A DNA stretch of 64,000 nt from Ceratobasidium sp. AG-K (taxonomy: Eukaryota > Basidiomycota > Agaricomycetes > Cantharellales > Ceratobasidiaceae), in assembly GCA_037039685.1 (NCBI GenBank), contig JAWNGF010000006.1, forward strand, positions 1,922,001 through 1,986,000, given 5' to 3'. The first letter of the stretch is position 1, and each line of letters begins with the position of its first letter. The translations under genes were made by a program, and so were the position numbers. This document shows, piece by piece, positions 1 to 11,300 of this stretch. Under the pieces are notes generated by a model. The model worked only from the letters and a program-made list of their open reading frames with translations, was not told the origin of the DNA and searched no databases.

Positions 1-1137
1 GAAACCCAAAATCATACGAGGGCCTCATACTCGGCCAATCGCCCACATGACACTGGGGCTGATGCTCCGATGGGCGCAACGGCGTGCGAATATCGGAATA
101 GATGAGCAAATGGAGCGAGGGACGTTCGGTCGAGTGAAAGACGACTAGACTGTCGGCAGTAAAGAACCCAAACGTGCACGACAGGCCTTCGACCTCGATT
201 CGGTTGAGCAGGCGCCCGGATTTCCAGTTCCAGATGAGGATCTCGGACACGTCTTTTTCGTACGAGACGAATTTGATGGCTAGGAGCTCGTCCATGACTT
301 CGACAAACACCCCGCTCGAGCGACGGTCCATGTGAAACGGGAGATGAATCGTCCAGTCGGGGTACGCTGCGTCCCGGTGCGGGTGTGCTTTGAATACTGA
401 GCGAAGGTGTACGCTCGCCACCATCGATCTACTCAATTAGAAACAATTCAATGACAAGTCGCCGCACTCACATGGGATCGGTAACAGCTACTAAAACCAT
501 CAACCCCTGACTAGGGTCAATCTGGAACTCGCTAAACTGGATACCAAGACTCAAAATCCTCGACGAGGACTTGTTGTGCAGACTGGTGAGTTTGACGACT
601 CCGGGGAGGGTGTACGTGCTCGAGAGTGCAGCGGCATAATACCCTTGACGTAGTTCGTACAGTCGCATGTCGGGGTCGACGGGTTCGAGGCGCAGGGGCT
701 TGCCGAGGTTTAGGTAGAGCCAGCCTGGATCGATATCAGGAATGTGGATGATCGATGCGTAGTATTAGTGGTACGGTTTGTCATAAATAGTCCGCGCGGT
801 TAGTAATTAATCTCGCAAAGACTGAGCAACTGACCATCTCTAAACCTCCTAAACTCATCGAGCAGTACCCTCGCCTCGCCCTCTCCGCCCCTCTTGTAAC
901 CGATATCCGAAAGCTGGAACCCACTCGACTCGAGCTCGACGTGCAGCAGCAGCCGACTCGATCGGGTCACGAGGTCGTGGTAGGTTTTGCATGTCTAATT
1001 GTAGGCTGATTAGGACGAGGTGGGGTGAGGGGAAAGAGTGGACGGACCTGGGAAAAAGCGAGAATCTCGACATACGAACACGCCTGGAGTATCGAGACGA
1101 TGATTTCGTGTGGGATGCAGTCGGTGAGGGGAAACAT
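1..1137 (-). CDS. F-box protein, 3' end outside the window
   Basis: Four coding exons can be joined in one frame: 1137-1048, 994-835, 724-472 and 428-1, with GT/AG introns of 50-110 bp. The start at 1137 opens directly into an F-box-like helix (MFPLTDCIPHEIIVSILQAC), followed by a stretch rich in LLLHVELESSGF and later segments (FQIDPSQGLMVLVAV, LLAIKFVSYEKDVSEILIWNWKSG) that read like the beta-propeller-type tail seen in many basidiomycete F-box proteins. F-box proteins are usually substrate adaptors of SCF ubiquitin ligases; the substrate cannot be predicted. The reading frame is undamaged as far as it can be seen and runs off the left edge. It lies head-to-tail behind the transporter at 1618-2942. 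The family call rests on the N-terminal motif and overall style. Confidence 0.72.
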
Positions 1138-1617
1138 GACGCAAGCGGGGAAACTCCCGAGATGACAGTCTTCAAAGCAGTATCTTGAGAGTAGGGTTTG
1201 ACCGAGGACGAGTATAGTTTTGAACGATAACGATGCGGTTTTGGATGCGTTGACTAGAGTGCGGAGCTCATTGGCGCCGAATGATAGGCTCGCTTATGAT
1301 GGGGCTGCCTCGATGATGCCATGCCAGTCTAGGCGCGTCTTATATAATCGCCCCCAGCTGGCTTGGTCGCGCGATGGGGAATCCGAACCTACGCCCAAGC
1401 CGGATTTGAGGCAACCACATCTCAAGTCAAAATCGTCCGAGTTTACGCGTGAAATAGTTATAGCATTGCGAACCCAAGTCCGCATCTATATAAATACCTC
1501 TACAAACTAGTAAACACATTACGTGTAGCGTACGATAGCTTTTCTACCTCCTCTCCTCTCTCACCACCCCTACTCCACTGTTTCTCACCCCGTCCCAGGC
1601 CCTTTGACACTCGACGC
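1138..1617. other. Intergenic region, likely F-box promoter
   Basis: No coding exon was seen. Reading on the minus strand toward the F-box start, a TATATAA-like sequence lies near 1339-1347, about 200 bp upstream. The pyrimidine-rich plus-strand stretch near 1540-1600 lies just past the stop of the transporter and is probably its 3' UTR. No repeats were noticed. Confidence 0.4.
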
Positions 1618-2942
1618 CTACTCGCGCTCCTTGGTCGGCACAGCCTCGTACGCCCCCTTGGTCGTCATCGGCAAACTCTCCTTGCGCTCACGCTCCACGA
1701 CTTCCTGGTTCTTGACCCACGTGTAATAAATCGACCCCAACAAAATAAGCGCAATCGACGTTCCGCGGCCCCTATTAGCCCCAAACTCATCAGCCTCCCA
1801 GTTTACTGGAATTGAATACCAGAGGGACATACCCAGAAATGACATCATGGAAAAACCACACGCCCAAAATTGACTGGAGGACACCCTTGACGGCGCTCGA
1901 GACCATGTGCGTAATCGGAGACGTCTATCATTAAAAACAAACGAGGAAAGAGAGTGATTAGGCTGACCATGCACACCGCATCCAAACTACTCACGACTTT
2001 AATGCTCATAAACCCAGCGATATTAATCAAGAACCCAAACAATCCCGTAATCGCCGATCCATAGATAAACGTATCAAACGGACTCATCCCGCCGACGACC
2101 TTGGCCGGAGTCGGGCTGAACAAGAGGTCCATGACGTCGGGGCCTTCGCCGACGAGGACGATCAGCGGAGCGAGGACGACGGCCGAGAGCAGGTTGTTGT
2201 ACCATGCGAGGTCGAGAGCCGAGTTTCCGACGACGGGGAGGCAGGATTTGATGACCACTGCGAGGAGGGCGGTCGTAAAACTCGACAAGACGCCGAAAAA
2301 GATTCCAATCAGCGAGGGCGAGGTGGTTGTTCCAGTCGGGGAAGAGGCGCGGTCGAGGAGGACGCCGACGAAAAAGCCGGCGGTGACGAGTGCGCAGGCG
2401 GTGAGGACTTTGAGGCTCGGGCGAGAGTGGATGAGGATTGCCGAGGTGGCGACGGTGATGGGGAGGACTAGGCCGCGGGCGACTTGGTAGAACGAGGCGT
2501 CGACGTATTTGAGGCAGTAGTTGTTGAAGCTGCGGATTTGTTAATCTTTGCGATGGGCGGTGTATTGGGACTGACCTGAGGCCGAGGACGTTGCAGAGAA
2601 TGAGCGGCGCCAGGCCCTTGACGATGTGCATATCAAGCGCGCGGGGGAGTTTGAGCAGACCACAGATGTGGCAGGCTAAAAACAGCACGCAGGCAATGAC
2701 TAGTTGGGCGAGGAGAAAGAATAGGGGCGTTTTAGTCTCGTTGAGCACCCATTTGTTCCTACTAGGCATGAGCAATAGTCTAGTTGATAAAGAGTTGGAC
2801 GCACGCTACGACCATTGCAATCGCCGCGACGAGGTAAAACACGACCGTCGCCGCCTACACAATCAGCGCATGCAACCCAAGAATCGAGCAGACTCACCAC
2901 TTTGATACGCGACGCGGGCTTTTCATTAGCATCTGCGGGCAT
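1618..2942 (-). CDS. Nucleotide-sugar transporter, GDP-fucose transporter (SLC35C)-like
   Basis: A multi-exon membrane protein of the drug/metabolite-transporter superfamily (TPT/nucleotide-sugar branch). The first exon begins MPADANEKPASRIKV at 2942. The second gives a transmembrane helix (AATVVFYLVAAIAMVVAC). The next holds NKWVLNETKTPLFFLLAQL, the signature segment of SLC35C-type carriers, then KGLAPLILCNVLGLR, YVDASFYQVARGLVLPITVA and ALLAVVIKSCL. The last exons contain SPITHMVSSAVKGVLQSI, RGTSIALILLGSIYYTWVK and a hydrophilic tail ending PTKERE. Such carriers exchange a nucleotide sugar for GMP/UMP across Golgi membranes. The substrate is inferred from similarity to GDP-fucose carriers and could be another sugar. 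All exons join in frame with GT/AG introns; no damage was seen. It is divergent from TAF1, with 176 bp between the starts. Confidence 0.85.
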
Positions 2943-3118
2943 TGTAACTGCACCAAAATCAGCACAACGCCTTCACCCAAACGGACAACCTACACGAGAG
3001 ACTGGGGTGAAAAAAAGCAGAGAGGTGGTGGTTGCAATTACGTTCACCGTGCACCTCGATTGGTGACACGCCTCGATCGAAGAGCCAACACGTGACTCGT
3101 CGGCACCCACCACACACC
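2943..3118. promoter_or_regulatory. Divergent promoter region between transporter and TAF1
   Basis: Only 176 bp separate the two start codons, so both 5' UTRs and core promoters must lie here. No clear TATA box was seen, which suits housekeeping genes. The shared-promoter role is inferred from layout only. Confidence 0.45.
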
Positions 3119-6100
3119 ATGCCCGCCCACTCGGTAAGCCACCCACCGCAGCACTTCAAAGCTAATCCGCGCAGGAAGACGACGTGATCAAATCGCTCAC
3201 GACCGGCGAAGTCAACGTCGGCTCGCTCGGGACATTCAGCGCCCTCGGACTGGACTTTAGCGGGGGTCTGGGACTCGATGTCGGCCAGCAATTCGACCCG
3301 TCGTGGGCGTATGAAGAGGGGGCTGTGGGGACTGGACAGGGAGACGACTGGGAAGATGCGGTGGACCAGGAGATGCAGGATGATATCAAGGAGGAAGTGG
3401 CCAGTCCTGGGCTGTTTTCTCCACAACCTGCGACTGAGCCGCCTAAACCCCGGCGGAGACTGGTCAAGAAGACGCGCACGGTGGTGGTGCAGAGGAAGCC
3501 CAATGTCAAGGACTTGTTTCCTGCATTCGATCCCAACGGAGCATGCGACTTTACAGAGCTGTTTAGAGGACGTGTACCAGCAAAGGGGCGGATCCACAAG
3601 GCCCGGATGTTCAGATGTAAGCCTTCGACTCGTTAATTCGTGTGCTTACAGTCGCAGCCGAGGTCATACCCGCCACTCAACGCCCCCGAGTACCCAATAT
3701 CCAACTCGACCAGGTCAAAGCAGGCGTCGAACCCGACAAGCCAACCGACGTCCGCAAAGTACTCACCGTAAGCGCCTCGCCTCCCACTCAACCTTAGCTC
3801 ACATGAGCAGACGAGTAATACCCCCGACGAACGGAGCTACGACCCCATTGTCCTGGACGACTGGGAAGACCAGATTATATACGACAAGGATACGTACGTC
3901 CCCCACTCCTAGCACGCCCAACCACGCCACAACTAACTGGAGAACAGCCAAATAAAACCCCTCGCACCCCGCCCCGCAGCCCCCCTCAACCCCCACCTGA
4001 CCCACCCAACCTGGGACTGGGACAACTCCATCCTCTGGGACACATCCGCAACACCCCAACCAGCCCCACCCGCCCTAGACGACCCCCTCTTACCCCCTCC
4101 CCCACCTCCCCCCGCACCCACACTCGAAGGCGGCAAGAAAAAGAAACCGCGCGAAGGGCCCCAGAAAGACCGGTACAATCTGTCCAACGACCATTATTAC
4201 GAGGTTTCGAAAGAGAGGCAGAGGGTGCGCCAGACGTTTGGGAATTTGGTGGTGCAGCATGCGTATCCGGCTCTGAAGCTTCAGCTGCCTTTTGTGAGTC
4301 CCTGGTTTTGGTTTGGGAGGGATGGGGCTGATTGAGTGGGTAGTACAAAACCCGTCTCACCAAAGAAGAAGCGCGCGCGTTCCACCGGCCTGCGTTGCAG
4401 ATTCCGGCCAATATCGAGTTTCGGTTCACTCGCGTCCGCAATCTCAAGAAGAAAAAGGACAAGGTCAGTCCCCACTTCCCCCACCCGCTCGCTTACTTAC
4501 ATGGGGGGCAGAGCGGGCGAAGAGTCGTCACCAACGACGTACTCAAGAAAACAGGCGACCTCACGCTCAAGGACAATTCCAATTTCGTGCTATGGGAGTA
4601 CTCGGTGCGTGCGTCGGCCTGGATTTATACACACACTAAATGTGGCGCAGGAAGAACACCCGCCTGTGCTCTCGAATTTCGGCATGGGCAGCGTGTTGGT
4701 CAATTATTACAGAAAGAAGGACGAAAAGGACGATCACATTCCCAAGGTACGCTCCTAGCTACATTTCTCTAGTACACTCGACTCATGCGTTGGAGCAGCA
4801 AGACCTCGGAGAACCATTCGTGCTCGAACCCAACGACGAGTCGCCGTTTTTCAAGTATGGTTCGATTCAGCATGGACAGACGATTCCTGCGGTGTACAAT
4901 AACCTTATTCGTGCGCCGTTGTTCAAGCATACGCCCGCCCCGACCGATTTCTTGGTTATCAAGTGCGTTCACCCACCACCCAACTCTCATCAACTCTCAC
5001 AAACTTATCCAAACTTTGACTTCCAGGAGCACAACCCGCGGCGAATCAAAATACTACATCCGGGACATCAAACACCTCTACGTCACCGGCCAAACCTTCC
5101 CCGTCGTCGAAGTCCCAGGTCCACACTCGCGCAAAATCACACACACGATCAAACAACGGCTTATCATCATCGCGTGCAAGCTCCTGGCCAAGTCGAAACA
5201 CGAGCGACTCAAGATTTCGCGCTTGATGAAGTATTTCCCGGACCAGAACGAGTTGCAGATGCGCCAGCGTCTCAAGGTCGGTCTAATGCATTGTGATGGG
5301 GTGACGCTAATGTGGGACTAGGCGTATTTGCAAGACTTTATGGAGTACCACCGTCGCGGGGAACACCAAACATTCTGGCGCCTGAAACCTAGTTTCCAAA
5401 AACCCTCGCCGGCGGATATGCTCAAAATGGTCGAACCCGAGCACGTCGTGCTCTCCGAATCGATGATTGTCGGTCAGCGCCACCTCCTCGATGCGGGGTA
5501 CGGCAAATCCGAGTCGGACGTGATGGAGGACGAGGGCAAGTTGGATACCGAGCAGCAGCTCGCCCCGTGGATCACGACCAAGAATTTCATCCATGCGACG
5601 CAGGGCAAGGCCATGCTGAAGCTCCATGGCGAGGGGGATCCGACTGGCCGAGGCGAGGGGTTCAGTTTTATTCGCGTGTCGATGAAGGAGATTTTCGTTC
5701 CGGCCGGGGAAGACCCCGAGGAACTCAATGGCAAGCCCACCCTCTCTCCTCGTTCGCAACTAACCAGAATACAGCCGAAGCCAATTCGCGACCCAAGAAC
5801 CAACACAGATACAACGTCGCACAACAACAACAAGTCTACAAATCCGAAATCGAACGCATCTGGCGCACGCAGTTTAGAGCGCTGAGCAACAAGGTCCCGC
5901 CCGAACTCACGCTCGAGGAAGCCAATGCGCCGATGTTCAAGCAGCCCCGGGAGGCGAACAAGCCTCCCCCGGCGCCGACGCCAGGTCCAAAATCGAGGCA
6001 TTCGTCCATGGGCGCTGCGAGTCGTGCGAGTTCGGTCGATCGGGACGGGAACGCCGAGTCCAAGTCGACGCGGGTGTTACGGATTCGGAGGCAGGCGGTA

Positions 6101-6916
6101 AGTCGGGTGGCCTTGCGTTGGCTGGTGCTGAGTCGAGTAGCCCGACGGGTCGTGGTCGACCGAGATTGTGCGCAACGATAACGTGATTTCGGCCTATGTG
6201 GCGCGTAGGGTCGAGATTGAAGAGGATAACATGAAGGCCGAGGATTACGTCCCCACTGGAGACGTGGCCAAGGATCAGCGCATGAAGGCCAAGTGAGTGG
6301 TCTGTCGCGCGCGGGGACTGGGCTGACTTTGGTTAGGCTGTTGGAGCAATTGAACAAGATGAAAAAGAACCAGGAGCGCCGGTTGAATCGCAAGAACGCC
6401 AAGGCGATCGAGGCTGGCGAGGCGCCGATGCGTATGCCCGATACGGCGGGTACTCCAGACGCGCCCGGACGAGAGGTAGGCGCCTGGTGTGCATATACGC
6501 GCATGTATTGACCTTAATTGTAGCGTCGTTGTGGAAATTGCGGACAACTGGGACACATGAGTGAGTCGCTCGGAAATTATACTCGACGATCCTAACTCGT
6601 TGCAGAAACAAACCGCAAATGCCCTCGCTGGGCCGAATTCAACCAACCCGCCGCTGGGACGCCCGGAGCCGCCGGGTCTCCGACTCAACCCGCCGGGAGC
6701 CCACCCTACGCCGCCGGCTCGCCCAATCCCCTCTCGCTCGGCTTGCCCCGTGGCGGGGCGTCTGGCTCGGGTTACTTCCCCTCAGCCACGAGTCCGCTCG
6801 CCACGAGCCCGCCCATCACGGCTGACGAACCCGACGAGTACTCGGGCCGGGCGTTTAGTCCGCCTGCATCGACTCCGACTGGGCTCAAGCTCAAGCTGCC
6901 GCGTCCCGGAGCTTAG
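3119..6916 (+). CDS. TAF1: Transcription initiation factor TFIID subunit TAF1
   Basis: The gene has ten or more short introns. The first exon is only five codons (3119-3133, MPAHS); the second starts at 3175 with EDDVIKSLTTGEVNVGSLG, a TAF1 N-terminal (TBP-binding, TAND-like) segment. The central DUF3591 core follows: YNLSNDHYYEVSKERQRVRQ, IPANIEFRFTRVRNLKKKKD, EPFVLEPNDESPFFKYGSIQ, KYYIRDIKHLYVTGQTFP, KISRLMKYFPDQNELQMRQR and QDFMEYHRRGEHQTFWRLKP. Near the C-terminus is the zinc knuckle RRCGNCGQLGHMKTNRKCPRW, then a Pro/Ala/Ser-rich tail ending LPRPGA. TAF1 is the TFIID scaffold that contacts TBP and TAF7 at promoters. No bromodomain is present, as in yeast TAF1. All exons join in frame. Part of the 3' end is duplicated as a pseudogene at 25805-26550. 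Confidence 0.93.
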
Positions 6917-7910
6917 CTTGGCCGTGATTGGTTTCGTTTAGATGTTGTGTAATTATGGGTTGTGTGTGATTTTATGGGCTGTGTGTGATTTTATGGGTTG
7001 TGGTGGGTTATCATTCCGTGACGGTCTTTCATGCGAGCCGACTCATCTGCACTCTGATGCAACCCCTCAAGACAACCTCGATTTTAAATAACTATTTCGA
7101 CGCCGAGATTCAGGGTTGATCGTGGTGACCATGAGAAGCTCTTAACAAGGAGCTTTTAGCTCTACAACAGACGGATGATGCGAGAGAGCAGAAAACCTGT
7201 TTTGTGACTGTGTTTGGCAATTGCAAATTACTGCTGGATGCGACGGCAATGTTTCCAGTTCATGCGAGTATTCAGAAAAAGAAACTCAGCTTATGTGCCC
7301 ATTATATAGCTGAAGGCTCTCTGTTATGAGTTTCCCGTGGTCAGTGCGATCACTTTGGTATACAGAACATGCTGTTTCAACTACTGTATGCGTCACCTGT
7401 GTGGCAACCACGAGTTCCGCCAGCGTTACACAAAATGGGGTGTCGTGATAGCGATCGCCCCTAAAGATTGTGTTACAGCCTAGATAGTTAGCGACGGTGT
7501 GCGAAGCCTGTAGGGCGGGTGTTGGTGGGTGTTTACGTCCCAGGGGGAAACACGATGAAAAACGCAAAAAAACAAACAAACACTCTTCTCACCCTCGGCT
7601 GCTCCAAGACCGCATCCGCATGGCCAAGTCTTTGATAAATAATCAATTTCGACGCGCAACCGGGGAGGAGGCCGCTGAGCAGGTGGCTCGTGCATCCGAA
7701 GCGATTCGCCCCGACCCCGTTATCGCAAAAGCAAAAGTCCAGATGTTAACAGAAAGGGATGCCGAGAGTGTTCGTGATCAGTTTTGCGAGTAAGTGAGAA
7801 GGTTCCGGAAGAGAAAGACCTCAAAGGCAGTGGAGGCAGGGTTGAGAGACAATTCAGGAAAACGGGTTAAAGCACAGTGGTGCTCACCAATCATAATGTG
7901 TAGAGCTCAC
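6917..7910. other. TAF1 3' flank and unassigned sequence
   Basis: The first 100 bp hold a short imperfect tandem repeat of a roughly 21-bp unit around TGTGTGATTTTATGGG (6960-7005). Up to about 7120 the sequence is repeated, diverged, at 26340-26550. Beyond that a small open frame (7620-7793, beginning MAKSLINNQFRRATGEEAAE) has no recognised relative, and a gene cannot be supported. Confidence 0.5.
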
Positions 7911-8150
7911 TGTAGTTGGACTGGGTAGCTGGGTCAAGAGCTACTACCATACTACCAAAGTTTGATACCAAAGTTTGAGGCTGGCGGTTTCGTGCGTTCG
8001 GCGAAATCAATAGCTAATTTGATCATCCAACGTATGCGGTTAATGTATACCGGTAACTTAAACTTGGAAGTGGAGGGATGTGTTGGTCCGCGGAGCGCGG
8101 CGCCTATTCAAACTTGGACCTGGCTATCCTGGATATATAATATTGGGCTT
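7911..8150 (-). pseudogene. Relic of M1 aminopeptidase 5' end and promoter
   Basis: This stretch aligns by eye with 51088-51310, the first exon and upstream region of the leukotriene-A4-hydrolase-like gene; the blocks TAGTTGGACTGGGT and GCGAAATCAATAGCT are shared. It is the left edge of the duplicated block that also carries FunK1 copy A. Inserted and changed bases have destroyed the aminopeptidase frame here. Confidence 0.65.
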
Positions 8151-8193
8151 GCCAAAGTAGGCTCGGGAAGCCACCACTACAACCAAATCACCA

Positions 8194-10820
8194 CGCCATC
8201 CAGCTCTAGCTGGACCTCTGAAACACACCCCAGCTTGTCAAGCCAAGCAGCTAGCAATGGGTTTACAAGCACAACCCGCAAAGCTGTTGACCCTGTCGTT
8301 GACAACAACTTGAAGAGCCACAAAACTTGCAGCTTTGATTGTTTACTCAAAGTCTTTCTAAGCTACTGTTGGCAGGATACTTGCTGTGATACCAATCCAA
8401 CATCTGACCCCCATGCTCCAAATCCTTCACAATGGTCTGATACCCCTAAATCATCCCCTGGATTGGGATTGGATAAAACAGAAAAAGCAGGAACTACACC
8501 CTCCAAGCCAGAAACTGCATGTGCAAGTGCAAACCTAGCCTCAGCAGCGGTTTCTGAAGTCCCTGAAGCTGGCAACTCTGTATTACTGAATGCTTCCCTC
8601 AGCAATGTGCTCCCTCTGTGCAATGACGCTCAATTTTGGGAACTATTGACCAATTAGTGAGTTTATGTTGCTATTTTGCTTTGGCACTCTGGCTCAGGGT
8701 GATACTAGCTGCACCGTTGAGGGATGTGAGAATGCCAGATACAAACTGTTCAGCTGGATGGTCAACTACGCACTTGGAGCACTTGCCAGAGTGGATAACA
8801 GACACATTTGCCACTGTCAAGCAACAAAATCTTATTCCACATGAATGATCCTTGGAATATGGAAGGCTTCAAAAAGGACTCAACTTGCATACCTGACATC
8901 AACATTGTCCCCTTAACATCTGCAAAGTGTGTTCACAACTTGGAGGGGGGTAATTGGTCCAACTTACTGGAGAAAAGTGACTTGGCGCCACCAAAAGACC
9001 ACCCTTTTGAATGGCGTGGTGTCTTTGGTGTTGTCAAGTTAAAGCAACTTGGCTCCATTGAACTCAAGTTTCCAGAGAGTTATGGGGTCTTGCCTGATGC
9101 TCCTGTTTCACCTCAGTGGGCTCAGGCCCCCAACGTGTTTTCTGGTAGCACAAGTACAGCCAATTCTGTGGCACCTAGTAGTGCAGATCTGGACTCAAAT
9201 AGTATTCAGGATGGCAATAAACCTTCTTGGCACACCATAACAGCCGGCATCTCAGCTAAGAGAATTGATACCTCACCTGCAGTAAATTGTAGGTCCAAAG
9301 CTATCTTGCATAGGCAAGTTACTAACAAGGGTTTGCACACAGTACCCCCTGTTAGTGAAGGAGAAGGAAATGCAACCAAGGTACAGTATGTGGAGTTGAG
9401 GTTTAAAAAAAAGATAAAGGAGTATGCTAAAAACAAGGCAACGCGTGAGGCAATCACACAATGTGGATCTTGCGCTGTCAAGATGTTGAACTGCTCTCCT
9501 GGAAGACATCATGCAATTGCTTTGATTGTAGTGGGTAAGTCTGTATTCCTATTGACTGCCAGTAGCCTACAACTCACCTCTCTGGAAAAGACAAGTACTT
9601 ATGGACTTGGTGGTATGATCAGCAAGGCGCAATTCAATCAACAGGAATTAACATTATATAGGACCTGCCCCGCTTCCTTGTGCTTCTGCTCACGTTCCAA
9701 CAATTTACACTTGCAAACTGGGGATACAATACGGAGCTTGATCCCTTGATAGCCCAACCAACTGCTAACAAATAGGGAGAGCCAATCACATACCCGGAGT
9801 TTATCAACATTCAGTTTGGCTGGGGTGTGGAAGTTGTGGTTCATCCTCAGGAAATTCTACACCAGACGTACAGCCTAGTTGGACGCGGTACCTATGTGAT
9901 TGGAGCTACGCATTCAGCCGGTATGGAATCACCACCCGCTGTAGCCAAGATGTCATGGCCCAACAAACAACAAACACACAAAAAAGCTATCATCAATTGC
10001 GCTTGCAGCAGTGACAAAACCCTGTCCCTCCATCCTCCAGTTGTCAATGCACATCATGATAGATATGATACTGAGGTTATTAGAAAACAGCTGGAGATCG
10101 CTGCACATTTGGCGCGCCCCTCAAGGGTCTTTTGCATTGTCATATTCAAACGTTTGTTTCCTATCAATCAACTTAGCCCAGAAGATTTTCTGACTGCATG
10201 GATTCAATGCATCAAATGTGAGTTTGCATTCTTTCCCTCTCTTTGTTCTTCCTTTGGCCTACGGTGACAGGCATTGACGGCAATTCACATCCATAGGTCA
10301 TTTTCTGATCTGGCCGCATGTACAGCATTGCAATCTCAGCCTAAAAAACCTCATGTACCAAATACAAGGCGGCCAGGTCTGCAGAGTGGTCAATGACTGG
10401 GACCTTTCTTTTGCAGTCGCCAAATCATGCTTCATAGAAGACTTCATTGCCACCGTCCCATTTATGGCTCTGGAACTTCTTCTCAAACCACGTCTGGTCA
10501 AGCACCAATATTGCCACAACCTCAAATTGTTCATGTGGATTGCTATTTGGGTTTTCCTTTCCAACAAGGGTGGCACAGATTCTCCACCAGCTGAATTGCA
10601 GGCGTGGTGCAACGGCCACCAGATATCAGTCTACAATCAAAAGTTGAGGTTCATGAGTACTGCTTGGCAACGTCCTGTACCTCTAGAAGCGTGGCAAAGC
10701 ATGTGGGATCTTGCAGTTGAGTTGATGGACCACTCCGAGGATGAATGGAGGAAGAGACTGAAGGATAGGATTACGCAAGAGAAACCAGATGACAAGCATC
10801 TAGCTTTATTCTTGCGTGCT
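8194..10820 (+). pseudogene. FunK1-type protein kinase pseudogene, copy A (5' part)
   Basis: A close relative of copy C (51344-54030), including introns. Segments typical of fungal FunK1 kinases are present: NDPWNMEGFKKD, KKIKEYAKNKATRE, a bulky hydrophobic DLP..L region, SAGMESPPAVAKMSWP, then HCNLSLKNLM and NDWDLSFA. Defects: the position matching copy C's ATG reads ACG (about 8190); one base is missing near 8812 relative to C; an in-frame TAG lies near 9771; and the catalytic-loop Asp of HxDLS is Asn (HCNLS). Element E1 is inserted at 10821 within the last exon; the remaining coding tail resumes at 18052. Kinase family membership is well supported; activity is very unlikely. Confidence 0.82.
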
Positions 10821-11278
10821 TGTCATGAGCTAGCTCACTCCATCGGACTCGCCCGTCGCAACGCCCGCCTGTCTTCCCTCTTTGTGTTACGTTCCCCGTT
10901 TTCCGTTTGCCGTGTTGCCACCTTCTTGTGGTTATGTGTTACATTGTGTAACGCGGCTGTGCTTTGTACAAGTCATGTCTGTTCATACAGCATGACTCAC
11001 ATGGACACTCCTGACTGGTTGACTGTTATGACTCATGTGGCTACGCTTTGTATGACTTGGCCACTTCTTGAATATATATAGAGGACCAACAAGCCTGGTA
11101 ACCCCAGCTTGTTTTGTCTCGTCAAAACATCCCCTTTGAGTGACACTTTGAACCACCCCTACCCTCAAGAGCCTACAGACGCTTAAGTGTGTTGCAGTTC
11201 AAGAGGTCACTTAGGTCTTAGTGCCGTCCACTCTCCGTCGCGGCTGTTCTCATAGCCACCAAGAAGAAGCTTATGACA
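10821..11278 (+). repeat. 5' LTR of E1
   Basis: 458 bp beginning TGTCATGAG and ending TTATGACA (TG...CA ends). U3 holds two TGACTCA sites (10993-10999 and 11029-11035) and a near-palindrome around GTTACATTGTGTAAC. A TATATATA box lies at 11073-11080. Transcription is predicted to begin near 11106, at the sequence AGCTTGTTTTGT that pairs with the primer-binding site. A palindromic core around CTTAAG follows in the R/U5 part. Confidence 0.93.
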
Positions 11279-11280
11279 TT

Positions 11281-11292
11281 ACAAAACAAGCT
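11281..11292 (+). other. Self-primer binding site of E1
   Basis: The 12 nt ACAAAACAAGCT, two bases after the LTR, are the exact reverse complement of 11106-11117 in the LTR, where R is predicted to start. No tRNA-like TGG... site is present. This is the arrangement known from Tf1, in which the 5' end of the mRNA folds back to prime reverse transcription. The same pairing occurs in E2 (19035-19046) and E3 (60879-60890). Confidence 0.8.
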
Positions 11293-11300
11293 TAACAACA

